Below, piece by piece: positions 1-8,676 of a DNA stretch of 41,118 bases; the first letter of the stretch is position 1, and every line of letters starts with the position of its first letter. The DNA is taken from assembly GCA_910584075.1 (NCBI GenBank), contig CAJTZI010000014.1, positions 1 through 41,118 of the forward strand. The letters are read 5' to 3'. The notes below the pieces were generated by a model. It did not search any database and was not told the origin of the DNA. It saw nothing but the letters and a program-made list of their open reading frames with translations. The position numbers and the translations under genes are program-made. This stretch comes from an uncultured Oscillibacter sp. GTDB taxonomy: Bacteria > Bacillota > Clostridia > Oscillospirales > Oscillospiraceae.

Positions 1-900
1 GTGGCGCAGGTTCTTTTCTTTGCGCTGTGCGCCGGCTGCGATTATGCGGTACTGAAGTTCCTGGCCTGGACGGAGGACAGCCAGACGCCCTATATCGGAC
101 TCCTGCTGTTTCCCGGACTGTTTTTCTTTGCGTCGGAATTATATATTCTCGAGACAGCATACAGCTTTTTTGTCCCCATCGTCTCTCTGGAGGAAGTCGG
201 AAAGCACAGTACGCTGCTGCTCCTGCAAGTCATGGGGCTTGCGGCACTGCTGTGCACCCTGTACGCCTATCGCCATCTCTGCCGGGGCTTCCAGGCCCAG
301 TCCACACTGCAATCGCTGACACAGGCGGCCCATGCGCAAAAGGTCTATATTGCGGAAGCTCAAGCCCGCTACGACCAGACGAAATCCTTCCGCCATGACA
401 TCAAAAACCATTTATCTGTCCTGGACGGCCTGCTCCGAGGAGGAAAGCCGGAGGAGGGCCGTGAGTATCTGAAAAAGCTGGAAACCGTCTCGGAATCCCT
501 GTCCTTCCCATACCAGACCGGCAACCCGGTGGTGGACATTCTGCTGGGAGAGAAGCTGGGGCTGGCGAGGGAGATTACAGCGGAGGTATCCCTGGTCCTC
601 CCCCAGCCCTGCGGGATTGACGACTTTGACCTGTGCGTGCTCTTTGCCAACGCCCTGGACAACGCCATTGCCGCCTGCCGCGCTGACAGCGGGGCCAAAA
701 CGATCCGCATCAGCGGGAAGCAGCAGGGGGATTTCTACATGCTGACCTTTGAAAACACCTGCTCCGGCGAACCGCTTCCCCCGGCGGGAACCGGACTTTC
801 CAACATCAGGGCAGTGGCGGAAAAATACCGTGGGGCGGTGCTGGCTGAGAAAATCGGACGGCAGTATTCTCTGAATGTGCTGCTGAATATCTCGCCCTAA
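1..900 (+). CDS. AgrC-like GHKL sensor histidine kinase, 5' end cut by the window
   Basis: Membrane sensor kinase that would phosphorylate a LytTR-type response regulator in a quorum-sensing or peptide-sensing pathway. The visible part starts in hydrophobic segments (about residues 1-90), then has a helical linker, an H-box FRHDIKNHL with candidate phospho-accepting His132, an N-box NALDNAIAAC near 217-226 and a G-box GTGLSN near 263-268. This is the short GHKL ATPase layout of the AgrC/CitA-like group, not a full HisKA kinase. The reading frame is open at base 1, so the GTG there may be internal and the N-terminal membrane part is probably truncated by the window edge. No intact partner regulator follows; it may lie upstream. 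The family call is firm, the signal unknown. Confidence 0.85.
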   Translation: MAQVLFFALCAGCDYAVLKFLAWTEDSQTPYIGLLLFPGLFFFASELYILETAYSFFVPIVSLEEVGKHSTLLLLQVMGLAALLCTLYAYRHLCRGFQAQSTLQSLTQAAHAQKVYIAEAQARYDQTKSFRHDIKNHLSVLDGLLRGGKPEEGREYLKKLETVSESLSFPYQTGNPVVDILLGEKLGLAREITAEVSLVLPQPCGIDDFDLCVLFANALDNAIAACRADSGAKTIRISGKQQGDFYMLTFENTCSGEPLPPAGTGLSNIRAVAEKYRGAVLAEKIGRQYSLNVLLNISP

Positions 901-901
901 A

Positions 902-1180
902 ACTGCCGGATGCTCACATAAGCCAAGCCTGGGGATTTCCGAGGAAATTCTGCCGGATGCAAGGCAAAAAAACGGCGGGAAGATCATCTTCATCACCTCC
1001 CGTGCAGAGTCCGCCGCTTTTGAGCTGCCCGTTTTCCGGCACGTCCCCCAGAGCGATGGCGTGTGTTTCCGGCAGGGCCCGCCGGGGCACTTTGATGTGC
1101 AGAATCCAGGCCGCTTGCTTGATCGGCTGCCGGGAATTGCTGGCGCCTCCTCCAGCCCTCCTCCGGGCTCTTTGAGACGG
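902..1180 (+). pseudogene. Possible decayed response-regulator fragment
   Basis: The 400-base stretch between the kinase and thiN has no convincing intact gene. The frame starting at 902 is open and, without an obvious start codon or ribosome site, reads GGKIIFITSRAESAAFELP around 971-1027. This resembles the beta-strand/helix of a LytTR-family receiver domain, the usual partner of the adjacent kinase. After about 1140 the translation becomes low-complexity Ser/Pro/Gly and looks noncoding. The resemblance is by eye only. It could equally be chance in GC-rich DNA. Confidence 0.22.
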
Positions 1181-1240
1181 CTTTGCTGCCGCGGACGGAT
1201 TTTTTATCCGTTGACCGGGGCGAGACGCGGAGGAGACAGT

Positions 1241-1269
1241 TTGCCAGACTGGGGGAAGTGTGGTACAAT
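1241..1269 (+). promoter_or_regulatory. Sigma-A promoter for thiN
   Basis: TTGCCA at 1241-1246, a 17-bp spacer and TACAAT at 1264-1269, about 30 bases before the thiN start codon. The 5' leader is too short for a TPP riboswitch. Confidence 0.7.
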
Positions 1270-1298
1270 ACCCCAAAACACAAAGGGGGAACGGCCCT

Positions 1299-1937
1299 AT
1301 GAAACGCTGCTTTGTCTTTGCCGCCGGAACCTTTTACGGCCTGCGGGAGCGGCCGGGTGAGCCCGGAGATCTGACCATCGCCGCCGACGCGGGCTATCAG
1401 GCCTGCCTGCGGGAAAATATTGTTCCGGATCTCCTGCTGGGGGACTTCGACTCCATGGAGCCTCCGGCGGACTTCCGCCGTGTCTGCCGCCTGCCGGCGG
1501 AGAAGGACGACACCGACACCCTGGCCGCCCTCCGGGAGGGACTGGAGGCGGGGTGTACCGATTTTTGGATCTACGGCGGTACCGGCGGCAAACGGCTGGA
1601 CCACACCCTGGCAAACCTCCAGTCCCTGCTGTTCCTCCGGCGGAGGGGGGCCAGAGGCTGGCTGTACGGTGACGACTTCCTCTGGACCGTGATTGAAGAC
1701 GAGGCCCTGGATATTCCCAAGACGGTGGAATGGGGCCTGTTCTCCGCCTTTTGCCTGGGGGACCGGGCGGAGGGCGTGAACGAGACCGGTTTTCAGTATC
1801 CTCTGAAAGACGCCGTGCTGACGCCGGATTTCCCTGTGGGGGTCAGCAACCACATTCTGGAGCCCGCGGCCCGGATCTCCGTCCGAAAGGGCGCTCTGGC
1901 GGTGGGCTGGGAGCTGCCGCCGTTGAACTCAAAGTAG
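1299..1937 (+). CDS. thiN: Thiamine pyrophosphokinase
   Basis: Transfers pyrophosphate from ATP to thiamine, making thiamine diphosphate in the cytosol, the last step of thiamine salvage. The 212-residue length is normal. Recognisable family motifs are LLLGDFDS (about 45-52, the metal/pyrophosphate Asp cluster), EKDDTDT (68-74) and GGTGGKRLDHTLANL (93-107, substrate site). The ATG at 1299 is chosen because AAGGGGGA lies at a good distance and a promoter sits just before it; an upstream in-frame GTG at 1260 falls inside that promoter. It is a single-gene unit here: the next promoter starts about 25 bases after its stop. It is not clustered with rpe/rsgA as in many Firmicutes. Confidence 0.93.
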   Translation: MKRCFVFAAGTFYGLRERPGEPGDLTIAADAGYQACLRENIVPDLLLGDFDSMEPPADFRRVCRLPAEKDDTDTLAALREGLEAGCTDFWIYGGTGGKRLDHTLANLQSLLFLRRRGARGWLYGDDFLWTVIEDEALDIPKTVEWGLFSAFCLGDRAEGVNETGFQYPLKDAVLTPDFPVGVSNHILEPAARISVRKGALAVGWELPPLNSK

Positions 1938-1961
1938 AATAACGGATTGACAAAAGTGTGG

Positions 1962-1990
1962 TTGCGCATTGCCTGAATTTCAGGTATAAT
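1962..1990 (+). promoter_or_regulatory. Promoter of the fused xanthine dehydrogenase gene
   Basis: TTGCGC at 1962-1967, a 17-bp spacer and a perfect TATAAT at 1985-1990. The predicted transcription start is near 1997, leaving about 75 bases of leader that contains the palindrome at 2000-2019. Confidence 0.65.
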
Positions 1991-1999
1991 GTACAAGAA

Positions 2000-2019
2000 C
2001 GGAAAGGTCGACCTTTCCG
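2000..2019. promoter_or_regulatory. 20-bp perfect palindrome, candidate operator
   Basis: CGGAAAGGTCGACCTTTCCG is a perfect 20-bp inverted repeat with no spacer. It starts only about 3 bases after the predicted transcription start of the fused dehydrogenase gene. A gap-free palindrome forms a poor RNA hairpin, so a dimeric repressor binding site is the simplest reading. The cognate regulator is not evident. The site does not resemble the dyad at 9699-9752. Confidence 0.5.
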
Positions 2020-2071
2020 GAAATCACACATCCGTGGGACCGAGGGTGGGCACGGGAACAAGGAGTCTTTT

Positions 2072-4621
2072 ATGGCAACGTTTAGCGTAAACGGCAAGAC
2101 CGTGACTGTGGAGAAAAACCAGAAGCTGCTGCGGTACCTGCGGGACACCCTGGGCCTGACCTCCGTGAAGGACGGGTGCAGCGAGGGTGCCTGCGGCACC
2201 TGTACCGTCCTCATTGACGGCAAGCCTACCAAGGCCTGCATTCCCCAGACAGACAAGCTGGAGGGGAAGGCGATCCTCACCGTGGAGGGCCTCAGCGAGT
2301 TTGAGCGGCAGGTCTATACATATGCCTTCGGCCATGCCGGAGCCGTCCAGTGCGGCTTCTGCATACCGGGGATGATGATCTCCGCCAAGGCCCTTCTGGA
2401 CAAGAACCAAAAACCCACCCGTGAGGAGGCGGCCTTCGCCATCCGCAACAACATCTGCCGCTGCACCGGGTACGTGAAGATCATCGATGCCATCTTGCTG
2501 GCGGCGGAGCTGTTCCGCTCCGGTGAGGTTCCCCAGGCGGTAGAGGACTGGTCCCTGGGCGCCCGGGTTCCCCGGATCGATGTGGAGGAAAAGGTCACCG
2601 GCACGGGCGTCTACCCCGATGATATTTACATGGACGGCATGATCTACGGCAGCGCCGTCCGCAGCGCATATCCCCGGGCCCGGGTGCTGGCCATCCACAC
2701 CGAGGAGGCCAAACGGCTGCCCGGCGTGGTGGGCGTGTTTACCGCCGCAGACGTACCGGGCAGCAACAAGGTGGGCCATTTGAAGCAGGACTGGGACACC
2801 ATGATCGCCGTGGGCGACATCACCCACTACCTGGGGGACGCCGTCTGCCTGGTGGCGGCGGAGACGCCGGAGATTCTGGCCCAGGCCAAAGCCCTGGTGA
2901 AGGTGGACTACGAGGAACTGCCGATGGTCCGCAGTCCCCGGGAGGCCATGCTGCCGGACGCACCCCTGGTCCACCGGGAGGGGAACCTGCTGAGCCACAA
3001 GCACATCCAGCGGGGCAACCCGGCGGAGGCCATCGCCAAGAGCAAATACATGCTGACCCAGCGGTTCTACACGCCCTGGACGGAGCACGCCTTCCTGGAG
3101 CCGGAGTGCGCCGTGGCCTACCCCGACGGGGATGCTGTCTGCGTCCTCTCCACCGACCAGGGCGCCTACGACACCCAGCACGAGATCATGACCATGCTGG
3201 GCTGGCCGGCGGAGCGGGTGAAGGTCCGCAACTGCCTGGTGGGCGGGGGCTTCGGCGGCAAGGAGGACGTGACCGTCCAGCACCACGCCGCCCTGATCGC
3301 CTGCCTGACGGGCCGGGCGGTGAAGGTGAAGCTCACCCGGGCGGAGAGTCTTTTGATCCACCCCAAGCGCCACCCCATGGAGATGGAGTTCTCCCTGGGC
3401 TGCGACGAAAACGGCATCATCCAGGGCGTGGCCGCCGAGGTCATCGCCGACACCGGGGCCTACGCCTCCCTGGGCGGGCCGGTGCTGGAGCGGGCCTGCA
3501 CCCACGCCGCCGGACCCTACAACTACCAGAACTTCGAGATCGACGGCTGGGCCTATTACACCAACAATCCCCCCGCCGGGGCCTTCCGGGGCTTCGGCGT
3601 GACCCAGACGTGTTTTTGCATTGAGAGCCTCCTGAACCGCATGGCGGACCTGGTGGGCATCACCCCCTGGGAGATCCGCTTCCGCAACGCCATCCGCCCT
3701 GGGCAGGAGCTGCCCAACGGCCAGATTGTAGACGGTTCCACCGGTTTGGTGGAGACATTGGAGGCGGTGAAGCCCTACTACGACAGCGCCAAGTATGTGG
3801 GTCTCGCCTGCGCTATGAAGAACGCCGGCGTGGGCGTGGGTATCCCGGACACGGGCCGGGTGCGGCTGACGGTGGAGGACGGAAAGCTCCACATCTTCGC
3901 CGGGGCCTCCTGCATCGGCCAGGGCCTTGGCACAGTGCTGACCCAGATGGTCTGCGACCAGACGGGTCTCAAACCGGAGGAAGTGGTCTACGAGCGGTCC
4001 AACACCTATTTCGCGCCGGACTCCGGCACCACCTCCGGCTCCCGGCAGACGCTGTTTACCGGCGAGGCCTGCCGCCGGGCCTGCGAGGGACTGCGGCAGG
4101 CACTGGCGGGCGGCGGACTGGAGGCCCTGAACGGCCGGGAGTTCCGGGGAGAGTATCTGGGAAAGACCGACCCCCTGGGAGCAGACGTGCCCAATCCCGT
4201 CAGCCACATTGCCTACGGCTACGCAACCCAGATCTGCATCCTGGACGAGGACGGCAGAATTCAGCAGATGGTGGCGGCCCACGACGTGGGCAAGGCGGTG
4301 AATCCCCTCTCCGTGGAGGGACAGATTGAGGGCGGCGTGGTGATGAGCATGGGCTTCGCCCTGACGGAGCGCTACCCGCTGGTGGACTGCAAACCCACCG
4401 CCAAGTACGGCACCCTGGGTCTCTTCCGGGCCAATCAGATCCCGGAGATCACCGCTATCGTCGTGGAGAAGGATGGGCTGAATGTGGCCTGCGGGGCCAT
4501 CGGCGTGGGGGAGATCACCTCCATCCCCACGGCCCCGGCCATCGCCGACGCCTATTACCGCTATGACGGCAAATTCCGCACGGCGCTGCCTCTGGAGGAC
4601 ACGCCCTACACCAGAAAGTAA
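2072..4621 (+). CDS. Fused [2Fe-2S]/molybdopterin hydroxylase, XdhD-like (selenium-dependent xanthine dehydrogenase family)
   Basis: One-chain molybdenum hydroxylase of 849 residues, likely oxidising purines such as xanthine or hypoxanthine. The N-terminus is a plant-type [2Fe-2S] domain (Cys36, 41, 44, 56) followed by the second [2Fe-2S] domain (Cys94, 97, 129, 131). From about residue 165 it is the molybdopterin-binding part, with GGGFGGK, AGAFRGFG, GQGLGT and a C-terminal GVGE holding the expected catalytic Glu. It has no FAD domain. Length and domain fusion match the family annotated as selenium-dependent xanthine dehydrogenase (TIGR03311). That selenium is used is family knowledge, not visible here. 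Start: ATG at 2072 with AAGGAG six bases upstream. The MobA-like gene converging from the right is the usual accessory partner of such enzymes. Confidence 0.88.
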   Translation: MATFSVNGKTVTVEKNQKLLRYLRDTLGLTSVKDGCSEGACGTCTVLIDGKPTKACIPQTDKLEGKAILTVEGLSEFERQVYTYAFGHAGAVQCGFCIPGMMISAKALLDKNQKPTREEAAFAIRNNICRCTGYVKIIDAILLAAELFRSGEVPQAVEDWSLGARVPRIDVEEKVTGTGVYPDDIYMDGMIYGSAVRSAYPRARVLAIHTEEAKRLPGVVGVFTAADVPGSNKVGHLKQDWDTMIAVGDITHYLGDAVCLVAAETPEILAQAKALVKVDYEELPMVRSPREAMLPDAPLVHREGNLLSHKHIQRGNPAEAIAKSKYMLTQRFYTPWTEHAFLEPECAVAYPDGDAVCVLSTDQGAYDTQHEIMTMLGWPAERVKVRNCLVGGGFGGKEDVTVQHHAALIACLTGRAVKVKLTRAESLLIHPKRHPMEMEFSLGCDENGIIQGVAAEVIADTGAYASLGGPVLERACTHAAGPYNYQNFEIDGWAYYTNNPPAGAFRGFGVTQTCFCIESLLNRMADLVGITPWEIRFRNAIRPGQELPNGQIVDGSTGLVETLEAVKPYYDSAKYVGLACAMKNAGVGVGIPDTGRVRLTVEDGKLHIFAGASCIGQGLGTVLTQMVCDQTGLKPEEVVYERSNTYFAPDSGTTSGSRQTLFTGEACRRACEGLRQALAGGGLEALNGREFRGEYLGKTDPLGADVPNPVSHIAYGYATQICILDEDGRIQQMVAAHDVGKAVNPLSVEGQIEGGVVMSMGFALTERYPLVDCKPTAKYGTLGLFRANQIPEITAIVVEKDGLNVACGAIGVGEITSIPTAPAIADAYYRYDGKFRTALPLEDTPYTRK

Positions 4622-4623
4622 GA

Positions 4624-4651
4624 GAAAAAAGCCGCCCCATTTGGGGCGGCG
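4624..4651 (-). terminator. Intrinsic terminator of the MobA-like gene
   Basis: Stem GCCGCCCC / GGGGCGGC with a 4-base loop (4631-4650), followed on the minus strand by TTTTTT. It sits between two convergent genes and has a U-tract only for the minus-strand transcript. Confidence 0.8.
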
Positions 4652-4658
4652 GGCCGCG

Positions 4659-5240
4659 TCAGGCCATCTCCTCTTTAAGCCTTGCCAGGGCCTGGAGCGT
4701 GTCCACATCGGTCAGCTCCTCCTCCGGCACCTCCAAAAGCCGCAGGTCCCCCTGGTGCCGGCGGATGACGGTGCTGCCGCCGTGGTCCTCCGTCAGCTCC
4801 AGCAGCTCCGGGAAAAACCGGGCGGGGAAGACGCAGGGGTTGCCCCGGACGCCGCCGTGGGCCAGGGCCGTCAGCTTGTCCGGCCGCTCCCGCCAGAACC
4901 GGACCAGGGCCTCCACGCTCTCCTGCCGGAGAAGGGGCTGGTCGCTGACCAGGAAGCATGCGGCGTCACAGTCCCCCAGGGCCGCGAGTCCCAGGGCGAT
5001 GGTATGGCTGATGCCGTGGTCCGGGTGGACGTTGCGGACGGGGGTGAAGCCAAACTCCCCGGAGAGCTCCAGAATTTCCTCATATTGGGTCACCACCGCC
5101 ACGGCCGTAAAGAGCCTTGGCGGCACGGCCTCCAGGGTCCGGCGGATCAGGCTCCGGCCCCGCAGCTGGGCCGCCAGCTTGTTGCCGCCGAAGCGCCGGG
5201 CATTCCCCGCCGCCATGATCACACAGCCTAATTTCAGCAT
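4659..5240 (-). CDS. MobA-like nucleotidyltransferase, molybdenum hydroxylase accessory protein (YgfJ/MocA type)
   Basis: Predicted CTP- or GTP-dependent nucleotidyltransferase that finishes the molybdenum cofactor for XdhD-type hydroxylases. The 193-residue protein starts with the signature MAAGNARRFGGNKL (residues 9-22), the nucleotide-binding loop of MobA/IspD-like enzymes. Further family-like stretches are VSDQPLL and GGVRGNPCVFP. It is located between two molybdenum hydroxylase units, convergent with the fused enzyme, which fits the YgfJ role (TIGR03310). The ATG at 5240 has GAGGT upstream; an open frame continues further but only through repeat-like DNA. MocA (cytidylyl) versus YgfJ cannot be separated by eye. 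Confidence 0.82.
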   Translation of the reverse strand: MLKLGCVIMAAGNARRFGGNKLAAQLRGRSLIRRTLEAVPPRLFTAVAVVTQYEEILELSGEFGFTPVRNVHPDHGISHTIALGLAALGDCDAACFLVSDQPLLRQESVEALVRFWRERPDKLTALAHGGVRGNPCVFPARFFPELLELTEDHGGSTVIRRHQGDLRLLEVPEEELTDVDTLQALARLKEEMA

Positions 5241-5304
5241 AAAAAATACCTCGCGATCTGTTTTATCGTCAATACGGATGAGCGTGAGTAACTGCTGGGG
5301 TTCT

Positions 5305-5392
5305 GCCCCGGATTCACTGGGCTCCGCCCAGACCCGCCGGGGCTTTGCCCCGGACCCCACCGCCCTTTGAAAAGGGCGGCCCTAAACTTTAT
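5305..5392 (-). repeat. Single copy of the intergenic hairpin repeat family
   Basis: Read on the minus strand it begins AAAGTTT, then a hairpin CGCCCTTT-TC-AAAGGGCG, then GGGGTCCGGGGCAAAGCCCC, followed by two more GGGC/GCCC hairpins. The same order of motifs ends the elements at 27958-28270 and 31995-32257. It lies between the mocA-like gene and xdhA. The rest of 5241-5484 has no gene, and I find no convincing promoter for xdhA there. Confidence 0.6.
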
Positions 5393-5484
5393 TGCTTTTT
5401 AGCCGGGCACCCATATCCCCAATTCTGATTGAGGATAGTATATCCGATTTTTCCAATTCATGCAAACAAAAGGAGGGATTCCCT

Positions 5485-7779
5485 ATGAGCAAGAGCATCG
5501 GCAGAAGCGTCACACGGGTGGACGCCCGGGAGAAGGCCGCGGGCCGCGCGAAATACATGGACGATCTCTGCGGCCGGGAGGCGCTGGTGGTGAAGATCTG
5601 TCACTCCACCATTGCCCACGGCTTCGTGAAGTCCATCGAGACCGCGGAGGCGGAGGCAGTCCCCGGCGTGGTAAAGGTTCTAACCTGTTTTGACGTACCG
5701 GACATCCCCTTTCCCACGGCGGGCCATCCCTGGTCCACGGACCCCAGTCATCAGGATGTGGCTGACCGGCTGCTGCTGAACCGCCACGTCCGCTACTACG
5801 GCGACGAGGTTGCGGCGGTCATCGCCGAGGACGAGGTTGCGGCGGCCCAGGGCGTCCGGGCTTTGAAGGTGGAGTACGAGGAGCTGCCCTTTGTGCTGGA
5901 TGTGCAGGAGGCCATGAAGGACGGCGCGCCCCAGCTCCATGAGAAGTACAAAAACAACATCCTGGGTCACTCCGACGTCCGCCGGGGGGACTATGAGTCC
6001 GCCCGGCAGGAGCCCGGTCTGATCAAAGTAGAGGGCTGGTATGACACACCCACGGTTCAGCACTGCCACATTGAAAATCACGGATGCTTTGCCTGCGAGG
6101 AGGCGGGGCGGATTGTGGTGGTCAGCTCCACCCAGATTCCCCACATTGTCCGAAGAGTGGTGGGCCAGGCCCTGGGAATTCCCTGGGGCAGGGTGCGGAT
6201 TATCAAGCCCTATATCGGCGGCGGCTTCGGCAACAAGCAGGACGCGCTGTACGAACCGCTGTGCGCCTGGTGTTCTACCCAGGTGGGGGGAAGGCTTGTG
6301 AAGCTGGAGTGCAGCCGGGAGGAGACCTTCGTCTCCAACCGGGTCCGCCACGCCATCCGCACCCACATCATCTCCTATGTCCGGCCCAACGGGACGCTGG
6401 CGGCCCGGAAATTCGAGTCCTTCTCCAACCAGGGGGCCTACGCCTCCCACGGCCACGGCGTCAACGCCAAGGGCATGAACGCCTTCCCCCAGCTCTATCC
6501 CTGCCCCAATGTGGAGTGCGACGCCTGGACGGTGTTCACCAACAAGCCCGCCGCCGGGGCCATGCGGGGCTACGGCATCCCCCAGGCCATGTTCGCCGGG
6601 GAGAGCCACATCGATGACATCTGCAAGGCCGTCGGCATGACGCCCTTGGAGTTCCGGCGGAAAAACCTGATGCCCGTGGGCTATGTGGACGGCTTCTCCA
6701 AAAACGAGCTGTACCACGACACCTTCAACCAGTGCATGGACAAGGGGATGGAGGCCATTGATTACCTCCGGAAGCTGGAGGAATATCAGAACCAGACCGG
6801 CCCTGTCCGCCGGGGCGTTGGATTGGCGGTGTTCTGGTACAACACCGCCGTGTGGCCCATCTCCCTGGAGAGCTCCTCCTGCCGCATGGTGCTGAACCAG
6901 GACGGCTCCCTCCAGTTCCAGACCGGCGAGACGGAGATCGGCCAGGGCTGTGACACCGCCTACTCCCAAATGGTGGCGGACGCCGTGGGAATCCCCTTTG
7001 AGGACGTTCACGTGGTCTCCACCCAGGACACCGACGTCACCCCCTTCGGCACCGGGGCCTACGCCTCCCGGCAGACCTACATCGGCGGTTTCTCCATCAT
7101 GCAGACGGCTCTGGCCCTGCGCCAGCGCATTTTGAACATCGCCCATGAGCAGACCCGGATGCCGGTGAGCAATCTGGATCTGGCGGACGGACAGATCATC
7201 CGCAAGTCCGACGGGCGGGTTTTGAAGTCCCTTGGGGATCTGGCTCTGGAGAGCCTCTACTCCATGGAGCACAGCCAGCACATCACCGCCGAGACCACCG
7301 CTCAGATCAAGTCCAACGCCTACTCCTTCGGCTGTTCTTTCGCCGAGGTGGAGGTGGACATCCCCATGTGCAGGGTGCGGCTGCTGCGGCTGGTGAACGT
7401 CCACGACTGCGGCACGCTCATCAACCCCGCCCTGGCAGAGGCCCAGGTCCACGGCGGCATGTCCATGGCCATCGGCTACGGTCTGTCCGAGGAGCTGAAG
7501 TTCGACGAAAAGACCGGAAAGCCCCTGAACAACAACCTTCTGGATTATAAGCTGTCCACGTTTATGGACCACCCTGATCTGGAGGCGTTCTTTGTGGAGA
7601 ACCCGGAGCCCACCTCCCCCTACGGCACCAAGGCCCTGGGCGAGCCACCGGCCTGTTCCGGCGCCCCGGCCATCCGCAACGCCATCCTGAACGCCACCGG
7701 CGTGGCCATCGACTGCTGTCCCATCACGCCCCATATCCTCTACCGGAAGTTCAAAGAGGCGGGGCTCATTGAAGAGTAA
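5485..7779 (+). CDS. xdhA: Xanthine dehydrogenase, molybdopterin-binding subunit XdhA
   Basis: Catalytic subunit of a three-part purine hydroxylase; oxidises hypoxanthine/xanthine at the molybdenum centre and passes electrons to XdhC and XdhB. The 764-residue sequence has the aldehyde oxidase/xanthine dehydrogenase a/b-hammerhead domain at the N-terminus (about 15-125), then GGGFGNK, AGAMRGYG, EIGQGCD, GTGAYASRQ, QVHGGMSMAIGYG and a terminal KALGEPP with the catalytic Glu. The last motifs match the E. coli XdhA subgroup closely. Start: ATG at 5485 behind AAAAGGAGGG; the longer frame runs back into the repeat. It is followed after 15 bases by xdhB and then xdhC, one operon. Confidence 0.92.
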   Translation: MSKSIGRSVTRVDAREKAAGRAKYMDDLCGREALVVKICHSTIAHGFVKSIETAEAEAVPGVVKVLTCFDVPDIPFPTAGHPWSTDPSHQDVADRLLLNRHVRYYGDEVAAVIAEDEVAAAQGVRALKVEYEELPFVLDVQEAMKDGAPQLHEKYKNNILGHSDVRRGDYESARQEPGLIKVEGWYDTPTVQHCHIENHGCFACEEAGRIVVVSSTQIPHIVRRVVGQALGIPWGRVRIIKPYIGGGFGNKQDALYEPLCAWCSTQVGGRLVKLECSREETFVSNRVRHAIRTHIISYVRPNGTLAARKFESFSNQGAYASHGHGVNAKGMNAFPQLYPCPNVECDAWTVFTNKPAAGAMRGYGIPQAMFAGESHIDDICKAVGMTPLEFRRKNLMPVGYVDGFSKNELYHDTFNQCMDKGMEAIDYLRKLEEYQNQTGPVRRGVGLAVFWYNTAVWPISLESSSCRMVLNQDGSLQFQTGETEIGQGCDTAYSQMVADAVGIPFEDVHVVSTQDTDVTPFGTGAYASRQTYIGGFSIMQTALALRQRILNIAHEQTRMPVSNLDLADGQIIRKSDGRVLKSLGDLALESLYSMEHSQHITAETTAQIKSNAYSFGCSFAEVEVDIPMCRVRLLRLVNVHDCGTLINPALAEAQVHGGMSMAIGYGLSEELKFDEKTGKPLNNNLLDYKLSTFMDHPDLEAFFVENPEPTSPYGTKALGEPPACSGAPAIRNAILNATGVAIDCCPITPHILYRKFKEAGLIEE

Positions 7780-7794
7780 AGGAGGGCCTATACG

Positions 7795-8676
7795 ATGTAT
7801 GACATGAAAGCCCTGTATCAGGCAAAGAGCGTGGCCGATGCCGTGGCTCTCCGTCTGGCCCATCCGGCCGCCCAGATCATCGCCGGCGGCTCCGACGTAC
7901 TGGTGCAGATGCGGGAGGGAAAACGGGCCGGCGCGGAGCTGATCTCCATCCAGACCCTGGACGAGATCCGGGGCGTGTCCATGGACGGGGACGGGACCCT
8001 CCGGATCGGCTCCCTCACCAGCTTCTCCCACATCACCCGGGACCCCCTGATTCAGAAATATATCAACGTACTGGGAGAGGCCGTGGACCAGGTGGGCGGC
8101 CCCCAGATCCGCAACATCGGAACCATCGGCGGCAACACCTGCAACGGCGTCACCTCCGCCGACTCCGCCTCCACGCTCCACGCCTGGGACGCCATTGTGG
8201 AGCTGACGGGCCCGAATGGCGTTCGCCGCCAGCCCATCCATGATTTCTACATCCGGGCGGGCAGGGTGGACATCCGGGAGGGAGAGATTCAGACCGCCAT
8301 CCTCATTCCCAGAGAGAGCTATGAAAACTGCTTTGGTCACTACATCAAGTACGCCATGCGCAATGCCATGGACATCGCCACCTTGGGAACCTCCGTTAAC
8401 GTCCGCCTCTCCGCCGATGGGAAAACGGTGGAGCGGGCCCGTGTGGCGTTTGGCGTGGCGGGGCCGGTGCCCCTGCGGGCGGCCCGCGCCGAGGCCCTGG
8501 CGGCAGGACAGCCGGTCTCCATGGACCTTGCGGAGCGCTTCGCCCGGGCGGTGAAGGAGGATATCAGCCCCCGGGACTCCTGGCGGGCGGCAAAGGACTT
8601 CCGCCTCCACATCGCCGTGGAGAGCGCGAAGCGGGCCTTCATTGAATCTGTGAAACTGGCAGGAGGTGAGCTGTAA
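7795..8676 (+). CDS. xdhB: Xanthine dehydrogenase, FAD-binding subunit XdhB
   Basis: Carries FAD and transfers electrons from the iron-sulfur centres to the acceptor. At 293 residues it matches the usual size. FAD-binding motifs are IAGGSDVLVQM (about 28-38) and RNIGTIGGNTCNG (about 104-116); the C-terminal CO_dehydrogenase flavoprotein domain follows. The ribosome site AAAGGAGGG overlaps the xdhA stop. Its TAA shares bases with the xdhC ATG (TAATG), so the two are translationally coupled. Confidence 0.92.
   Translation: MYDMKALYQAKSVADAVALRLAHPAAQIIAGGSDVLVQMREGKRAGAELISIQTLDEIRGVSMDGDGTLRIGSLTSFSHITRDPLIQKYINVLGEAVDQVGGPQIRNIGTIGGNTCNGVTSADSASTLHAWDAIVELTGPNGVRRQPIHDFYIRAGRVDIREGEIQTAILIPRESYENCFGHYIKYAMRNAMDIATLGTSVNVRLSADGKTVERARVAFGVAGPVPLRAARAEALAAGQPVSMDLAERFARAVKEDISPRDSWRAAKDFRLHIAVESAKRAFIESVKLAGGEL

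Noticed and set aside
1270..1298. TPP riboswitch before thiN
   Set aside because: The leader is only about 25 bases and has no thi-box features.
1947..1952. Perfect TTGACA upstream of the fused dehydrogenase gene
   Set aside because: The TATAAT at 1985-1990 is 32 bases away; TTGCGC at 1962 has the right 17-bp spacing, and no other -10 fits TTGACA.
1991..2071. Molybdenum-cofactor riboswitch before the fused dehydrogenase
   Set aside because: The leader is too short and only the 20-bp palindrome is present; no multi-helix aptamer is visible.
2024..4708. 894-codon minus-strand frame opposite the fused xanthine dehydrogenase
   Set aside because: Shadow of a GC-rich gene; product is Gly/His/Val-rich with no recognisable motif.
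5680..8610. 976-codon minus-strand frame spanning opposite xdhA and xdhB
   Set aside because: Crosses two real genes and their junction; no domain, no ribosome site.
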